The notes below the pieces were generated by a model. The model was not told the origin of the DNA and did not search any database. It saw only the letters and a program-made list of their open reading frames with translations. A stretch of 64,000 bases of DNA from Enterococcus montenegrensis (GTDB taxonomy: Bacteria; Bacillota; Bacilli; Lactobacillales; Enterococcaceae). A program made the translations under genes and the position numbers. Where the stretch lies: assembly GCF_029983095.1 (NCBI RefSeq), contig NZ_CP120467.1, positions 2,402,501 through 2,466,500 of the forward strand. Reading direction: 5' to 3'. Shown in pieces: positions 52,434 to 61,707 of the stretch (position 1 is its first letter; the number at the start of each line of letters is the position of its first letter).

Positions 52434-52859
52434 ACATTCACACAGACGGTTTAACACTTAAACCCTTCATGACTTTACATACACCTAAACATTTTTTGAC
52501 AATTCCACAGATAAGATAAAATCCAACTCATTTATCCTACCATCACCTAAAAATGACTTAGAAACACCTAAGGAGATAAGTAGCTAGGACACCCCCAGAA
52601 AAATCTTAGTAATTGCTACATTCCCTGATAAAAAGTTAAGCAAACTAAAGCAATATTGTCAGAAGCATTCTTTAAGGAATCTTTTGTGCTTCTATCACCT
52701 TAGGTACTACTTGATGAGGTAGTAAGTTTTAGAACCCGAGGAACTAACAGCTAATTCAATCTATCGCTTAAAACAATTGCTTGTAAGAATTTTTCAACGA
52801 AAAAAGTAGCAATATCATGCCACGATTTGTTATTGAAGTACTATTTTTGATAACCTAAG
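52434..52859. other. Gene-free region between the TetR and GNAT genes
   Basis: About 425 bases with no ORF above 30 codons and a ribosome site. There is a short TTCTTTAAGGAAT dyad-like patch near 52674 but no convincing RNA or IS end. It may be the decayed edge of an acquired segment. Confidence 0.4.
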
Positions 52860-53588
52860 TTAATCATCATCTTTTTTCACAAAACTAATCGCCGTCCAAC
52901 CCATTTTATAGCCTGCATTCAAAAAAGCATTAATAGAATCTGTATGTGAAAATTCCGTTCTTGCCACCGGAATCTTCGTATTATTCGTCCCATGCCTAAT
53001 TTCAGCTGTAAGCTTTTGAATTAACTTTGTCGCCAATCCTTGTTTACGATAATGTGGCAAAATATTCATACCAATTTCGTAACAGTATTTGCCATTTTCA
53101 TTACAGCCGGCCATCCCGATAATTTCACCATTCATTTGATAGGCAACCCCTATTTTGTCAGGGTCTTCATCGCTATCGGCGAAACATTGATCAAAATTCT
53201 TTTGATTTTTAAATTGCTTAATATCTTCTTCATAAAAAATTTTTATGGCCTCATCTTCTTTATTGACTATTTTTTGAGGAAGTAAAAACGTGCCCCACTC
53301 ATTTAAAGAATAACCATTTTCTGCTAAAATCGCTTGGAAAGTTTGAATATTTTGTAATTCAAAAAACCACTGATTGTTTTTGCCTTGATATTGTTTTTTT
53401 AATTGCGCCAGTAAAGGTGCGCTATTTGCCCGTACATAAAGTTTTCCTTGATAAATAAGCGCAACACCGGCAAATCTATGATAGGAAAACATTTCTTTTG
53501 TCGGTTGTCCATAACAAAAAACATCTGTAGTTAAGTCAGCTATAGAACAGCCAATATCAAGAGCAAATTGTTCTGTTATTGTATGCAT
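52860..53588 (-). CDS. GNAT-family N-acetyltransferase
   Basis: This 242-residue protein carries a C-terminal GNAT domain with strand MAGCNENGKYCYEIGMNILP and the acetyl-CoA motif YRKQGLATKLIQKL. The final part (TEFSHTDSINAFLNAGYKMGWTAISF) is the usual GNAT end. The first 110 residues are a less conserved extra domain. The acceptor substrate is unknown. The ATG at 53588 has GGAG five bases upstream; an earlier in-frame ATG lacks a site. A terminator of the preceding ackA lies just upstream. Confidence 0.82.
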   Translation of the reverse strand: MHTITEQFALDIGCSIADLTTDVFCYGQPTKEMFSYHRFAGVALIYQGKLYVRANSAPLLAQLKKQYQGKNNQWFFELQNIQTFQAILAENGYSLNEWGTFLLPQKIVNKEDEAIKIFYEEDIKQFKNQKNFDQCFADSDEDPDKIGVAYQMNGEIIGMAGCNENGKYCYEIGMNILPHYRKQGLATKLIQKLTAEIRHGTNNTKIPVARTEFSHTDSINAFLNAGYKMGWTAISFVKKDDD

Positions 53589-53619
53589 ATATTCTCCAAT
53601 CGTAAAAATAATGTACAAA

Positions 53620-53653
53620 AAACATCCTATACTAGTATAAGCATAGGATGTTT
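53620..53653 (-). terminator. Terminator of ackA
   Basis: An 11-bp perfect stem AAACATCCTAT/ATAGGATGTTT is followed by TTTTTTG on the minus strand, 24 bases past the ackA stop. Confidence 0.85.
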
Positions 53654-53676
53654 AAAAATGACAATTAAGCTCTAAA

Positions 53677-54858
53677 TTAACGTAAACGTTCTACGTCACG
53701 GGCAATCATTAATTCTTCGTCAGTTGGAATTAGTAATACTTTTACTTTTGATTCTGGTGTAGAGATGTCTAATTCTTCACCGCGAACTTTATTTTTCTCT
53801 GAATCAATTTCGCAACCAAACCAAGTCATGCCTTTAATAACTTCATTACGCACGTGCGCATCATTTTCACCGATACCCGCCGTGAAGACAATTGCATCAA
53901 CGCCGTTCATTGTTGTTACGTAGCCGCCAATGTATTTGCGAATACGGTCAGTGAAGACATCATACGCAATTTTTACTTCTTCTTTATCATAGTTTGCTTC
54001 AAGATCACGCATGTCGCTGGAAAGACCTGTTAGACCAAGTAAACCAGATTTTTTATTTAAAATATCAACCATTTCTTCAATGTTGATGTTTAATTTATCC
54101 ATTAAGTATGGTAAAACGGCTGGGTCAATATCACCAGAACGTGTTCCCATTGTTACACCAGCAAGTGGTGTGAAGCCCATTGAGGTATCGACAGATTTAC
54201 CACCATCAACAGCTGTGATTGAAGCTCCATTACCTAAATGGCATGTAATAATTTTTAACTCTTCAATTGGTTTACCTAACATTTCAGCAGCACGTTCTGA
54301 AACATAGCGATGGCTAGTGCCGTGGAAGCCATATTTACGCACTTTGAAGTCATTATAGTATTCCATTGGCAAGCTATATAGATAGTTGTGTTTTGGCATT
54401 GACGCGTGGAATGAAGTATCAAAAACAGCAACACTGATAATTTCTGGTAAGATTTTTTTGAAAGCTTGAATTCCCATTAAGTTAGCTGGATTATGTAATG
54501 GTGCAAATTCAGCTAATGCTTGGATGTTTTCCATTACTTCATCGTCGATAACAACAGAATCTTTATATGTTTCGCCGCCGTGAACAACGCGATGACCAAC
54601 ACCGGTAATTTCGTCATAGTTGGCTAAAATTTCTAAATCAATTAATTTATCCAACAACATTTTAACAGCAACTTCATGGTCATGAATATCCACAACCTCA
54701 TTGTATTTTTTATCTTCGCCGTATTTAATTGTGAAGATTGAATCTTTTAAGCCGATTCTTTCCACGATTCCTTTAGCGACAACACTTTCTTCTGGCATTT
54801 GATACAATTGCCATTTCAAACTTGAGCTTCCTGCATTGATTGCGATTGTTTTAGACAT
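53677..54858 (-). CDS. ackA: Acetate kinase
   Basis: This 393-residue enzyme converts acetyl phosphate and ADP to acetate and ATP. The two acetokinase signatures are clear: [16 protein letters not shown] at the N-terminus and [20 protein letters not shown] in the middle. Other active-site segments are [19 protein letters not shown] and FTAGIGEND. It follows the ytxK-type methyltransferase gene by 20 bases at the end of the comG region, a conserved Firmicutes arrangement. The ribosome site is AAGGAGAG. Confidence 0.97.
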   Translation of the reverse strand: MSKTIAINAGSSSLKWQLYQMPEESVVAKGIVERIGLKDSIFTIKYGEDKKYNEVVDIHDHEVAVKMLLDKLIDLEILANYDEITGVGHRVVHGGETYKDSVVIDDEVMENIQALAEFAPLHNPANLMGIQAFKKILPEIISVAVFDTSFHASMPKHNYLYSLPMEYYNDFKVRKYGFHGTSHRYVSERAAEMLGKPIEELKIITCHLGNGASITAVDGGKSVDTSMGFTPLAGVTMGTRSGDIDPAVLPYLMDKLNINIEEMVDILNKKSGLLGLTGLSSDMRDLEANYDKEEVKIAYDVFTDRIRKYIGGYVTTMNGVDAIVFTAGIGENDAHVRNEVIKGMTWFGCEIDSEKNKVRGEELDISTPESKVKVLLIPTDEELMIARDVERLR

Positions 54859-54878
54859 GTTACTCTCCTTCTAAATAA

Positions 54879-55880
54879 TTAATTAGCTAACTTCCAGTCT
54901 TCAAATTGTTTAAAGAATTTAGCAATGACTTTTTCATCTGTTAGTGAAGCCAATTTTGCTAAAAAGACTTCCTTTTGACTTGCATTTTCACCATGATTTT
55001 GCACGATTAGAATGCTTTTACGTGATTGTTCGGAACGGAAAAGTTGGTCTGGCAATTGGATTAAACCTTGTAAAAAGACTTTTTCAGCCAACCACTTTTT
55101 GAAATATGTCGCTTGTTCAGACTCAAGTAAATTGCTTGGTACTAAAAACAAACCATAGCCCGCGTCTTTCACATAATTCATTGCTTGTTCCATCAATAAA
55201 TGATGTGCGTATGAATGTCCTTGGGTGACACCGGTGATAAAATCTTGCACTTTTTGATCGTTAGGATAGTAGCCAATTGGTAAATCAGAAATTGCCGCAT
55301 CAGTTGGATCTAATAATAAGTCTTGCAAGCTGTCTTGATGGAAAAGCTGCATATTCCCTTTAGTCCATTCTGCATCTGCCGCTGCGACCGCCAATAACGT
55401 ATCGTCGATATCGACACCAACACCCTTTGCTTCATAACCAGCAATTTTTAAGTTTAACAGGGCTGTTAATAATAAATTCCCCATTCCGACTGCTGGATCA
55501 AAAATAGTTAAGCTTTGTTTTTTGTCAGAATAAAACTGCTCCAATAAATAAACAAACAAAAATCCTAACCCATCTGGTGTTAACTGATGATTGGCTTGCA
55601 ACTTTTCTGTCTTACTACCTTTTAATAAAAGTAATTGGGATAACTTACGTAAATCTTCTCCTGCTAAAGGGATTTCCTTTAGCTCTGTGTACAATGCTTC
55701 GATTTTCCCAACAGTCTCAGCATTTGGTACACCATCTAAGATTCGTACAGTAAATCCATCCAATTGGTTTTCCACATTCTCGATGTATGCATCCAGAAAT
55801 GAGGACCCCAAAGCATTTTGCAGCAGTTGGACTGCTTCAAGATTCAATGAAAAAGCTTTTTCGAATTGATCAGGAAACAT
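54879..55880 (-). CDS. Class I SAM-dependent methyltransferase, YtxK-like
   Basis: This 333-residue N6-adenine-type methyltransferase homologue has the SAM motif IFDPAVGMGNLLLTALL and a catalytic-like motif SDLPIGYYP in place of NPPY/NPPF. It corresponds to YtxK, found between the comG operon and ackA in many Firmicutes. It lacks an obvious target-recognition domain, so it is unlikely to be a classical restriction-modification enzyme; the target is unknown. AAGG lies six bases before the ATG. Confidence 0.85.
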   Translation of the reverse strand: MFPDQFEKAFSLNLEAVQLLQNALGSSFLDAYIENVENQLDGFTVRILDGVPNAETVGKIEALYTELKEIPLAGEDLRKLSQLLLLKGSKTEKLQANHQLTPDGLGFLFVYLLEQFYSDKKQSLTIFDPAVGMGNLLLTALLNLKIAGYEAKGVGVDIDDTLLAVAAADAEWTKGNMQLFHQDSLQDLLLDPTDAAISDLPIGYYPNDQKVQDFITGVTQGHSYAHHLLMEQAMNYVKDAGYGLFLVPSNLLESEQATYFKKWLAEKVFLQGLIQLPDQLFRSEQSRKSILIVQNHGENASQKEVFLAKLASLTDEKVIAKFFKQFEDWKLAN

Positions 55881-56021
55881 ATGACACCTTCTTTCTGGAG
55901 ATTATAACACCTTTTGTACCTGTTTAATGATAGCCGATTCCTAAAAAATTATCAATCAAAAATTCATATTTTTGTTTGTGAAACAACGAACATATGGCTT
56001 TTTTGAGAAGGATACCAAAAA

Positions 56022-56054
56022 GCTGAGAAACACAAATGGTAAGGTTTTCTCAGC
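56022..56054 (-). terminator. Terminator of the comG operon
   Basis: A 9-bp stem GCTGAGAAA/TTTCTCAGC is followed by TTTTTGG on the minus strand, just past comGG. Confidence 0.8.
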
Positions 56055-56067
56055 AACTGTTATATTC

Positions 56068-56451
56068 CTAATCCGAAACAGATTTTTTGTTATCTTTAAA
56101 ACGTTGAGAAAGCTTTGTCAGCTCTGTTTTACTAACCAAAAAATGAAAACTTTGTTTATCCAACCGGATTGTAAGTTTCAGACTGTCCTTTTCTTTGGCA
56201 AATTCACACTTTCCTTGTGAAAAGTTCACGACGCCTTTTTTACGTTCTTCAATTGGTAGTGTGAAATAGTAAACGAAAAATAATTCTTGCATCGTTTTGG
56301 CGCGGTACAACCTTTCTGTTTTTATCGTACCTGTTACAGTAATAAAATGGTGTGTTAAAACCCCATAACTAACCAGGCTCAGCAATGCGACTAATAATAA
56401 TGCGGAAAGTAAGACACTTGCTTTTGGTTTAGTTTTCCACCCATTTCCCAT
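56068..56451 (-). CDS. comGG: Competence minor pseudopilin ComGG
   Basis: This 127-residue protein has a single N-terminal hydrophobic segment (about residues 12-32) and a soluble basic part, as in ComGG. Sequence conservation in this family is low and the call rests mainly on its position as last gene of comG. It overlaps the comGF end by 23 bases, and GGAGGG precedes the ATG. It would be a minor component of the transformation pilus. Confidence 0.75.
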   Translation of the reverse strand: MGNGWKTKPKASVLLSALLLVALLSLVSYGVLTHHFITVTGTIKTERLYRAKTMQELFFVYYFTLPIEERKKGVVNFSQGKCEFAKEKDSLKLTIRLDKQSFHFLVSKTELTKLSQRFKDNKKSVSD

Positions 56452-56848
56452 AACAAACCCTCCCAGATTGAAAGAATACTTTTAACGTCACACTTTTCGT
56501 AGTTAAATCTTTTGAAAACCGTAAATGGTAAACATCCATTAAAAGCGGTTGATGCCCTAACTTATCCACTTTTTTTCGAATCATGTTTTGCCCTTTTTCA
56601 ATCGAGATTGCCTGCCCTTTTTGATCTTTACACTTTAAAATGGCCTCTGTACAAGAAATCATGCTAGTATTTTGTAGCTCATTTTCTAATTGCAACATAA
56701 ACGTTGCAAACTCCTGCTCTTCTCTACTCATAATATGCTCTTTTAGGCGGATCGTTCGTAAGAAAAGCCCCGTAATCAACAATAAACATAAATTGAAAAT
56801 TAATAATGCTATCAAACATTCTAAGAGGGTAAATGCTTTAATTTTCAA
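56429..56848 (-). CDS. comGF: Competence minor pseudopilin ComGF
   Basis: This 139-residue protein has a type IV pilin-like N-terminus KAFTLLECLIALLIFNL with the Phe/Glu+5 arrangement needed for prepilin processing. The C-terminal part with LRFSKDLTTKSVTLKVFFQSGRVCY is typical of ComGF. The start is TTG, six bases after GGAGG, overlapping the comGE end by 11 bases. Confidence 0.85.
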   Translation of the reverse strand: MKIKAFTLLECLIALLIFNLCLLLITGLFLRTIRLKEHIMSREEQEFATFMLQLENELQNTSMISCTEAILKCKDQKGQAISIEKGQNMIRKKVDKLGHQPLLMDVYHLRFSKDLTTKSVTLKVFFQSGRVCYGKWVEN

Positions 56849-57158
56849 GTTGCACCTCCATTACCACACCGTCTGTCTCACAATAAAAATGATAAGCTTG
56901 CGGATTATAGCGAATATGGTAGCTTTGGTCATCATAAATTAGAGTCTGGGTAAGCTTGCCACCTTGTCGCAGGATAATTTTTGCCTCTTCATACATTATG
57001 CGGCTTTGTGTCAATCGTTCTTTGGCGTTGTTGCTTTGCGTTAGTAACTGCTGTTGTTGCTGGATTAAAATTAAGGCACAACCTGTTAAAATGGTAAGTG
57101 CCACCACAGCTTCCAGCAAAATAAAAGCTTTAGGTAATGGTTTTGACAAAACGGCCAC
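56838..57158 (-). CDS. comGE: Competence minor pseudopilin ComGE
   Basis: This protein of about 106 residues has a pilin-type hydrophobic N-terminus (PLPKAFILLEAVVALTILTGCALIL), including the Glu five residues after the processing site. No ATG is available; a GTG at 57158 or a TTG nine bases later are both possible and lie within comGD. The position between comGD and comGF confirms the call. Confidence 0.75.
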   Translation of the reverse strand: MAVLSKPLPKAFILLEAVVALTILTGCALILIQQQQQLLTQSNNAKERLTQSRIMYEEAKIILRQGGKLTQTLIYDDQSYHIRYNPQAYHFYCETDGVVMEVQLEN

Positions 57159-57606
57159 TTCCCATCTGATACACGTATTCAATCCTTTGATTGCGATTTT
57201 CCCACTCGAAGGTTACAGTATCCATCCCAGAATAATTTCCCGTTGTTGCACTTATTGTGATACTATCTGGCATTTTATAAGACAACTCTGTCGGAATTTG
57301 TAAATCAGGATAGCTTTTATGTTCGGAAATTTTAAAATGCAGCAACTGTTCCTCCCGATTAATTTCAAGTGTCGTTCCGACTTGTTGGGCAATTGCAGTC
57401 TGTTGTAATAATAAAAAATTCTGCTCAAACTGCGCTAGAAATATTTCCACTTTCACTTTTTCTTCAGCCGGACGCAAAATTAACACCGGAATTAATAAAA
57501 AAGAAGTAATAACAACGAGTACGACTAAAGATTCTGCGAGAGTAAAGGCAGACATTTTCTTATGGCATAGGCTTTTTTGGACTATTTTCTTCAGCATGTC
57601 TTTCAT
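57130..57606 (-). CDS. comGD: Competence pseudopilin ComGD
   Basis: This protein of about 158 residues has the pilin motif SAFTLAESLVVLVVITSFLL. The start is uncertain: ATG at 57606 has a weak TGGGA site, while another ATG at 57597 and one just before SAFTL are also in frame. It overlaps comGC upstream and comGE downstream. The role is in the competence pseudopilus that takes up DNA. Confidence 0.8.
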   Translation of the reverse strand: MKDMLKKIVQKSLCHKKMSAFTLAESLVVLVVITSFLLIPVLILRPAEEKVKVEIFLAQFEQNFLLLQQTAIAQQVGTTLEINREEQLLHFKISEHKSYPDLQIPTELSYKMPDSITISATTGNYSGMDTVTFEWENRNQRIEYVYQMGSGRFVKTIT

Positions 57607-57892
57607 AGATTTCCCACTGTTGTTTTGTGACATAATTTTTTTCTATTAAATCTTCTCCCGTAGGCTTTTTATCATAATTTAATTCATACAATTCAATTTG
57701 TGTCGCAACCGTCTTAACGATGGCCGCTTCACTTCCTTTTTGTGCTTCATCTTTTTGTTGTGATAAATTGGGTACAAAAAGCAGCAATAAAATACTAATA
57801 ATAAATAACACAACTAACATTTCGATGATCGTGAATGCAGAAAAATTTCTGTCTCTTTTTGAAAATTTGAGTTTCTTAACTAGAAAGCGCAC
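57560..57892 (-). CDS. comGC: Competence major pseudopilin ComGC
   Basis: This 110-residue protein has the major pseudopilin motif FSAFTIIEMLVVLFIISILLLLFVPNL, with Glu+5 and a hydrophobic stretch ending in Pro, followed by the ComGC-like segment ATQIELYELNYDKKPT. The start is GTG, nine bases after GAGGAG. It is the main subunit of the transformation pilus; its peptidase (ComC) is not in this window. Confidence 0.92.
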   Translation of the reverse strand: MRFLVKKLKFSKRDRNFSAFTIIEMLVVLFIISILLLLFVPNLSQQKDEAQKGSEAAIVKTVATQIELYELNYDKKPTGEDLIEKNYVTKQQWEIYERHAEENSPKKPMP

Positions 57893-57907
57893 ATTCTCTC
57901 TCTCCTC

Positions 57908-58921
57908 TCAGTTATATAGCTGGATGTTTCCATATAAAGGTAAAAACAAAGCACCATAAACACTAATAATCAAAACGGCAATGACCACAAAAACCAGCGG
58001 CTGGATCAGACTAATTGCTCTTTCAACTTTGCTATTTAACTTTTGCCCACACAATTTGCTATATAAAATAAGTTCGATGCCGAGTTTTCCTGTTGCCTGC
58101 CCTTGAAAAACAATCAGACTAAATTCCGGTGGTAAAAACGCGTATCCCTGCAATTTATCACTTAAGGACTCTCCTTTTTGCAAGGCATAATCCAGTTCAG
58201 TCGCCAATTGACTTAACAAAGAACTACTATCTGTCTTTTGCATAACGTAAATAATCTGGTTAATTTCTAATCCTTGTTGAAATAATTTTCCCCACTCCAA
58301 GGCAAAATAATTGGCGATAAAGAGGCGATAAAATTGTTTAACAACAGGTATTTGACTTAAAAAATTCGCCTGTGCTAAAGCGGAACTTTTTTTGAAGAAC
58401 TGTTGAATAAGGCCATAGGCTAATACAAGTAGCAAAACAAAAATGAACAACACATACGGACTATAACGAAGAAATAAAATGCCCCAATGACGTTTGGATA
58501 ACATGCCAGAAGCTAGCAATTGCGGTAATAAAAATTGATGCAAACTCACCATTACACCACTGACAAAAATGAGCAATAAAAAGGGATAACTTAAAACTTG
58601 TCGCAGGGCGCGTCTTTGCTTTGCAGCAAGTTGGAGTTGTTTTGCAATTTGTCCCAGTGTTTCAGCTAACAATCCCTGTTCTGCTGCTAATTGCACTTGG
58701 GCGATTTCGCTGGCGGTAAAGTCAAGTGTTTGGAAAACTTCACTTAATTGTGTTCCTGTTGCTAATTTGTCACGAAATGCGCCTATTTTTTCTGCGTTAA
58801 AACCGTGACTTCGCTGGATAACTTCAATAGCTTGCAGTAAAGTAAAGCCGCTTAGCAATAAATCGGCTAAAGTTTTTACAAAGCGCTGTTTTTCAGTTTT
58901 CTTGCTGGTAAATTTTTTCAT
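57908..58921 (-). CDS. comGB: Competence assembly platform protein ComGB
   Basis: This 337-residue GspF/PilC-type inner-membrane protein has two T2SF domains, three hydrophobic spans (about residues 100-130, 155-180 and 305-330) and characteristic FQTLDFTASEIAQVQLAAEQG and IVFQGQATGKLG segments. It starts 28 bases inside the comGA end with an AAGGG site. It anchors the ComGA ATPase to the pseudopilus. Confidence 0.9.
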   Translation of the reverse strand: MKKFTSKKTEKQRFVKTLADLLLSGFTLLQAIEVIQRSHGFNAEKIGAFRDKLATGTQLSEVFQTLDFTASEIAQVQLAAEQGLLAETLGQIAKQLQLAAKQRRALRQVLSYPFLLLIFVSGVMVSLHQFLLPQLLASGMLSKRHWGILFLRYSPYVLFIFVLLLVLAYGLIQQFFKKSSALAQANFLSQIPVVKQFYRLFIANYFALEWGKLFQQGLEINQIIYVMQKTDSSSLLSQLATELDYALQKGESLSDKLQGYAFLPPEFSLIVFQGQATGKLGIELILYSKLCGQKLNSKVERAISLIQPLVFVVIAVLIISVYGALFLPLYGNIQLYN

Positions 58922-59831
58922 CGATTCGCCCTTCTTCAACTAATCGCGCCAAATTTTGTTGCCAATTAGAAAATGGTAGTTCATGTTCAAACTGATAAGC
59001 CAATAAACTCGCAATTTTCCCCCTTTTATCAGGCAACAAGCGCTGATAAACAATACCACCTAAACAATAATCCAATTCATTTTCAATCGGCAGTAAATCC
59101 CGCAGACGACTTTTGGTCTCCATTAAATTAGCCGCATGAACTGTGGCAAAAACTTTGTGTCCGGTCAGTGCGGCTCGAATCGCCGCCTTGGCTGTTAAAG
59201 CGTCACGAATTTCACCAATGATGAGACAATCCGGACGATGTCGTAAAGCCAGTTGGATCAACTTATCATACGTTTGTCCAATCGCCTCATTCGTTTGTAA
59301 TTGCAAAAAAGTGCTTTCTTCAATTTCTACGGGATCTTCAATCGTAATGACTTGACCACCATCTGATTTAGCGAGACGATACATTAATGTTGTCTTGCCC
59401 GAACCTGTCGGGCCACTGAATAAATACAAGCGTCTTTTTTGAATCATTGCACCTACAATTGCCAATTGTTCCGGTAAATAGAAATGTGCGACTTTGGCGA
59501 TGGGCTGTAAAAAGCGCAGAACTAAACTTTCATTCCCTTGATAATTTCCCACAACGGAAAGACGCAAACGTTGCTCTCCCATTGCTGTTTCATAGGTGAT
59601 AGCTCCTAGTTGCACTTTTCTTTTCTCTCCGACATCCATTTGACCTAAATATTTAAACCGGGCAATTAATTTTTCAGCACTATCTTTTGGGATGCTATCA
59701 AAATGAATACGTCTACTGCCTTGGCGAAATTGTATCTGCCATAGTTGGTTTTCTGGCGTAATATATAAGTCTTCCATTTTGTGCGTCATCCCATAGGTAA
59801 TTAACGTTTCAGATAATTCGGTGACGTCCAT
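58893..59831 (-). CDS. comGA: Competence pilus ATPase ComGA
   Basis: This 312-residue type II/IV secretion ATPase has Walker A FSGPTGSGKTTLMY, the Asp box ITIEDPVEI, Walker B DCLIIGEIRDALTA and the His box TGHKVFATVHAA. It powers pseudopilus assembly for DNA uptake. It is the first gene of the seven-gene comG operon, with GGAGG seven bases before the ATG. No ComX-type box (TACGAATA) was found in the 230 bases upstream. Confidence 0.95.
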   Translation of the reverse strand: MDVTELSETLITYGMTHKMEDLYITPENQLWQIQFRQGSRRIHFDSIPKDSAEKLIARFKYLGQMDVGEKRKVQLGAITYETAMGEQRLRLSVVGNYQGNESLVLRFLQPIAKVAHFYLPEQLAIVGAMIQKRRLYLFSGPTGSGKTTLMYRLAKSDGGQVITIEDPVEIEESTFLQLQTNEAIGQTYDKLIQLALRHRPDCLIIGEIRDALTAKAAIRAALTGHKVFATVHAANLMETKSRLRDLLPIENELDYCLGGIVYQRLLPDKRGKIASLLAYQFEHELPFSNWQQNLARLVEEGRIDEKIYQQEN

Positions 59832-60018
59832 CTACTTTCCTCCTCACAAAGAATTACGCCAAAAAAATAAATTTTTGTTTACCAGCAGGAACTTTTTTTA
59901 TTGGCAAAATAAAACGCAACGTCGCCTTAAAAATTGCAGCTTTTCAGCAAGAAAAGCTGTAGGAAGCCTTCAGATCTAAGATATAACAAAAGCTATTCTT
60001 TCTTTATAAATAAAAAAA

Positions 60019-60051
60019 GCTGGGACAAAAGTCATTAACTTTTGTCCCAGC
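60019..60051 (-). terminator. Terminator of trmB
   Basis: A perfect 14-bp stem GCTGGGACAAAAGT/ACTTTTGTCCCAGC is followed by TTTTTTTATTT on the minus strand. Confidence 0.93.
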
Positions 60052-60061
60052 ATTTAGCTGT

Positions 60062-60721
60062 TTAACGTTGTTTTTTAGTTTTATCTGCAAATCGGGCTTC
60101 CACACGATAAATGGGTTGACCTTTGGCGCTGAATTTTTCTTCGTATTCCGTCATAACATTGTCAGCAAACTCACTATTGTGTAAGTCTAACCAAACTTGT
60201 TTTAACGTCATACCATATTGCGAAAAACTAGCCAATGAATATTCAAATAATCCTTGATTATCGGTTTTAAAGTGAATCTCCCCTTTTGGTTTCAAAATGG
60301 CTTCATCCACTGCTAAAAAGTCTGGTGAAGTCAACCGGCGTTTAATATGCCGTTTTTTGGGCCAAGGATCAGAGAAATTCAAATAAATTTGATCGATTTC
60401 ACTATCTGCAAAATATTCAGTTAAGGCTGAGCCGTCAACATGTAAAAGACGTAAATTTTTGACTTCTGTCGCCAATGCCTTATCCAAAGCATGGGAAACT
60501 ACGCTTACTTGCATATCGATTCCGATATAATTAATATTAGGATTTTGCTGGGCCATCCCACTAATAAAACGCCCTTTTCCCATTCCAATTTCAATTTGAA
60601 GTGGTTTATTATTGCCAAACACTTCATGCCAGTTGCCTTTATGGGCTGTCGGCTCTGCAATCACGATTTCTGGATGTGCCGTAAGCATTTCTTCGGCACC
60701 ATTTCTTTTTCTTACCCGCAT
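60062..60721 (-). CDS. trmB: tRNA (guanine46-N7)-methyltransferase
   Basis: This 219-residue SAM-dependent enzyme modifies G46 of tRNA. Diagnostic motifs are [13 protein letters not shown] (SAM site), the [13 protein letters not shown] strand, [17 protein letters not shown] (substrate contact) and the [13 protein letters not shown] segment. The ATG at 60721 is seven bases after AGGA. It lies downstream of the YtmP-like kinase gene, as in Bacillus, with a terminator-like hairpin between. Confidence 0.95.
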   Translation of the reverse strand: MRVRKRNGAEEMLTAHPEIVIAEPTAHKGNWHEVFGNNKPLQIEIGMGKGRFISGMAQQNPNINYIGIDMQVSVVSHALDKALATEVKNLRLLHVDGSALTEYFADSEIDQIYLNFSDPWPKKRHIKRRLTSPDFLAVDEAILKPKGEIHFKTDNQGLFEYSLASFSQYGMTLKQVWLDLHNSEFADNVMTEYEEKFSAKGQPIYRVEARFADKTKKQR

Positions 60722-60764
60722 GCTCATTTCCTTTCTTTTTCCTAACTAAATTTAAAACAACTCA

Positions 60765-60809
60765 CAAAAAAAGAGCAAAGTCAAAAGCTTCCGCCTACGA
60801 CATCGCTCT
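60765..60809 (-). terminator. Terminator-like hairpin between the YtmP-like gene and trmB
   Basis: A hairpin with outer stem AGAGC/GCTCT and additional GTC/GAC pairing overlaps the kinase stop codon. Seven T follow on the minus strand, so it may attenuate trmB transcription. Confidence 0.6.
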
Positions 60810-61587
60810 ACTCACTAAAAATTCGTTTAATTTGAATAATGACTTCATTCATTGTTTCAAAATCACCACGAACGTAATATTTTTTGACTTCTTGTAACAA
60901 CGACATCAAAGCATACCAGTATACTTTTTCCAAATTGGCGCCATTTGGCATCATACCATAACTCATTAACCAGCGACTCCAAGAAGATTTAGGTAAATAA
61001 TGACCCAAAAACGTGCCGATATCCACTGCTGGATCACTAAAACAAATAGAATCCCAGTCTACCAAATATAAATAATTACGACAGACTAGCCAATTACGAT
61101 GATTGACATCACCGTGAACCACCGCCACATCTTCTTTTGTGAATTCGGGTATATTATGCTTTAAATAATGCAAAACCAATTGTAAAAAACGATTTTCTGC
61201 AATCGGGTTTGCCAATGCACTCTCGTATTGTTCTAACATCATTTTCGGGGTTAAAACTTCACCGCCGATTTTTTGTAGCATCCGTTTTAAGGACTGGGAA
61301 TGATGCAATTGATATAAGACATCCACAACATCGTTTCTTTTGCCGATTTCTTCAGCAGTTAAAATTGTTCCTTCCAACCATTCCTGAGCTGAAAAAGTAT
61401 CGCCATTGCCGGTTCTTTTGGTCCAAATTAACCGCGGGGTAATCCCTTCTTTTGAAAGAGCAGCAAGCATTGGCGTTGTGTTGCGCTTCACAAAAACTTT
61501 ATCGTTTTCCCGCGAGCCAACATACGCTTTTCCGGTATCGCCTTTAATGGGACTTAAATTCCATTCTTGGCCTAACTGAATATCCAT
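60808..61587 (-). CDS. Aminoglycoside/choline-kinase-like phosphotransferase (YtmP-like)
   Basis: This 259-residue APH-fold kinase has the catalytic loop VAVVHGDVNHRNWLV and the metal-binding YLVDWDSICFSDPAVDIG, close to LicA/CotS/YtmP-type kinases. The ATP-binding Lys is probably in VFVKRNTTPM. The physiological substrate of YtmP is not certain; a small alcohol or thiamine-like molecule is plausible. The ATG at 61587 has GGAGG eight bases upstream. Confidence 0.85.
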   Translation of the reverse strand: MDIQLGQEWNLSPIKGDTGKAYVGSRENDKVFVKRNTTPMLAALSKEGITPRLIWTKRTGNGDTFSAQEWLEGTILTAEEIGKRNDVVDVLYQLHHSQSLKRMLQKIGGEVLTPKMMLEQYESALANPIAENRFLQLVLHYLKHNIPEFTKEDVAVVHGDVNHRNWLVCRNYLYLVDWDSICFSDPAVDIGTFLGHYLPKSSWSRWLMSYGMMPNGANLEKVYWYALMSLLQEVKKYYVRGDFETMNEVIIQIKRIFSE

Positions 61588-61707
61588 CGCTCCGTCCTCC
61601 TTCAAAACAAAAGTACCCCCATTCTAGCGGTCTCACGCGCTATCGTCAAGCGCATATACGTTCCCCTGAAGTGCTTTTTAAGAGCTTTTTTATTTTAATG
61701 CCCGCTA

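Noticed and set aside
54879..55880. Restriction-modification methyltransferase
   Set aside because: There is no endonuclease or target-recognition domain nearby; the comG-ackA context fits the housekeeping YtxK family.
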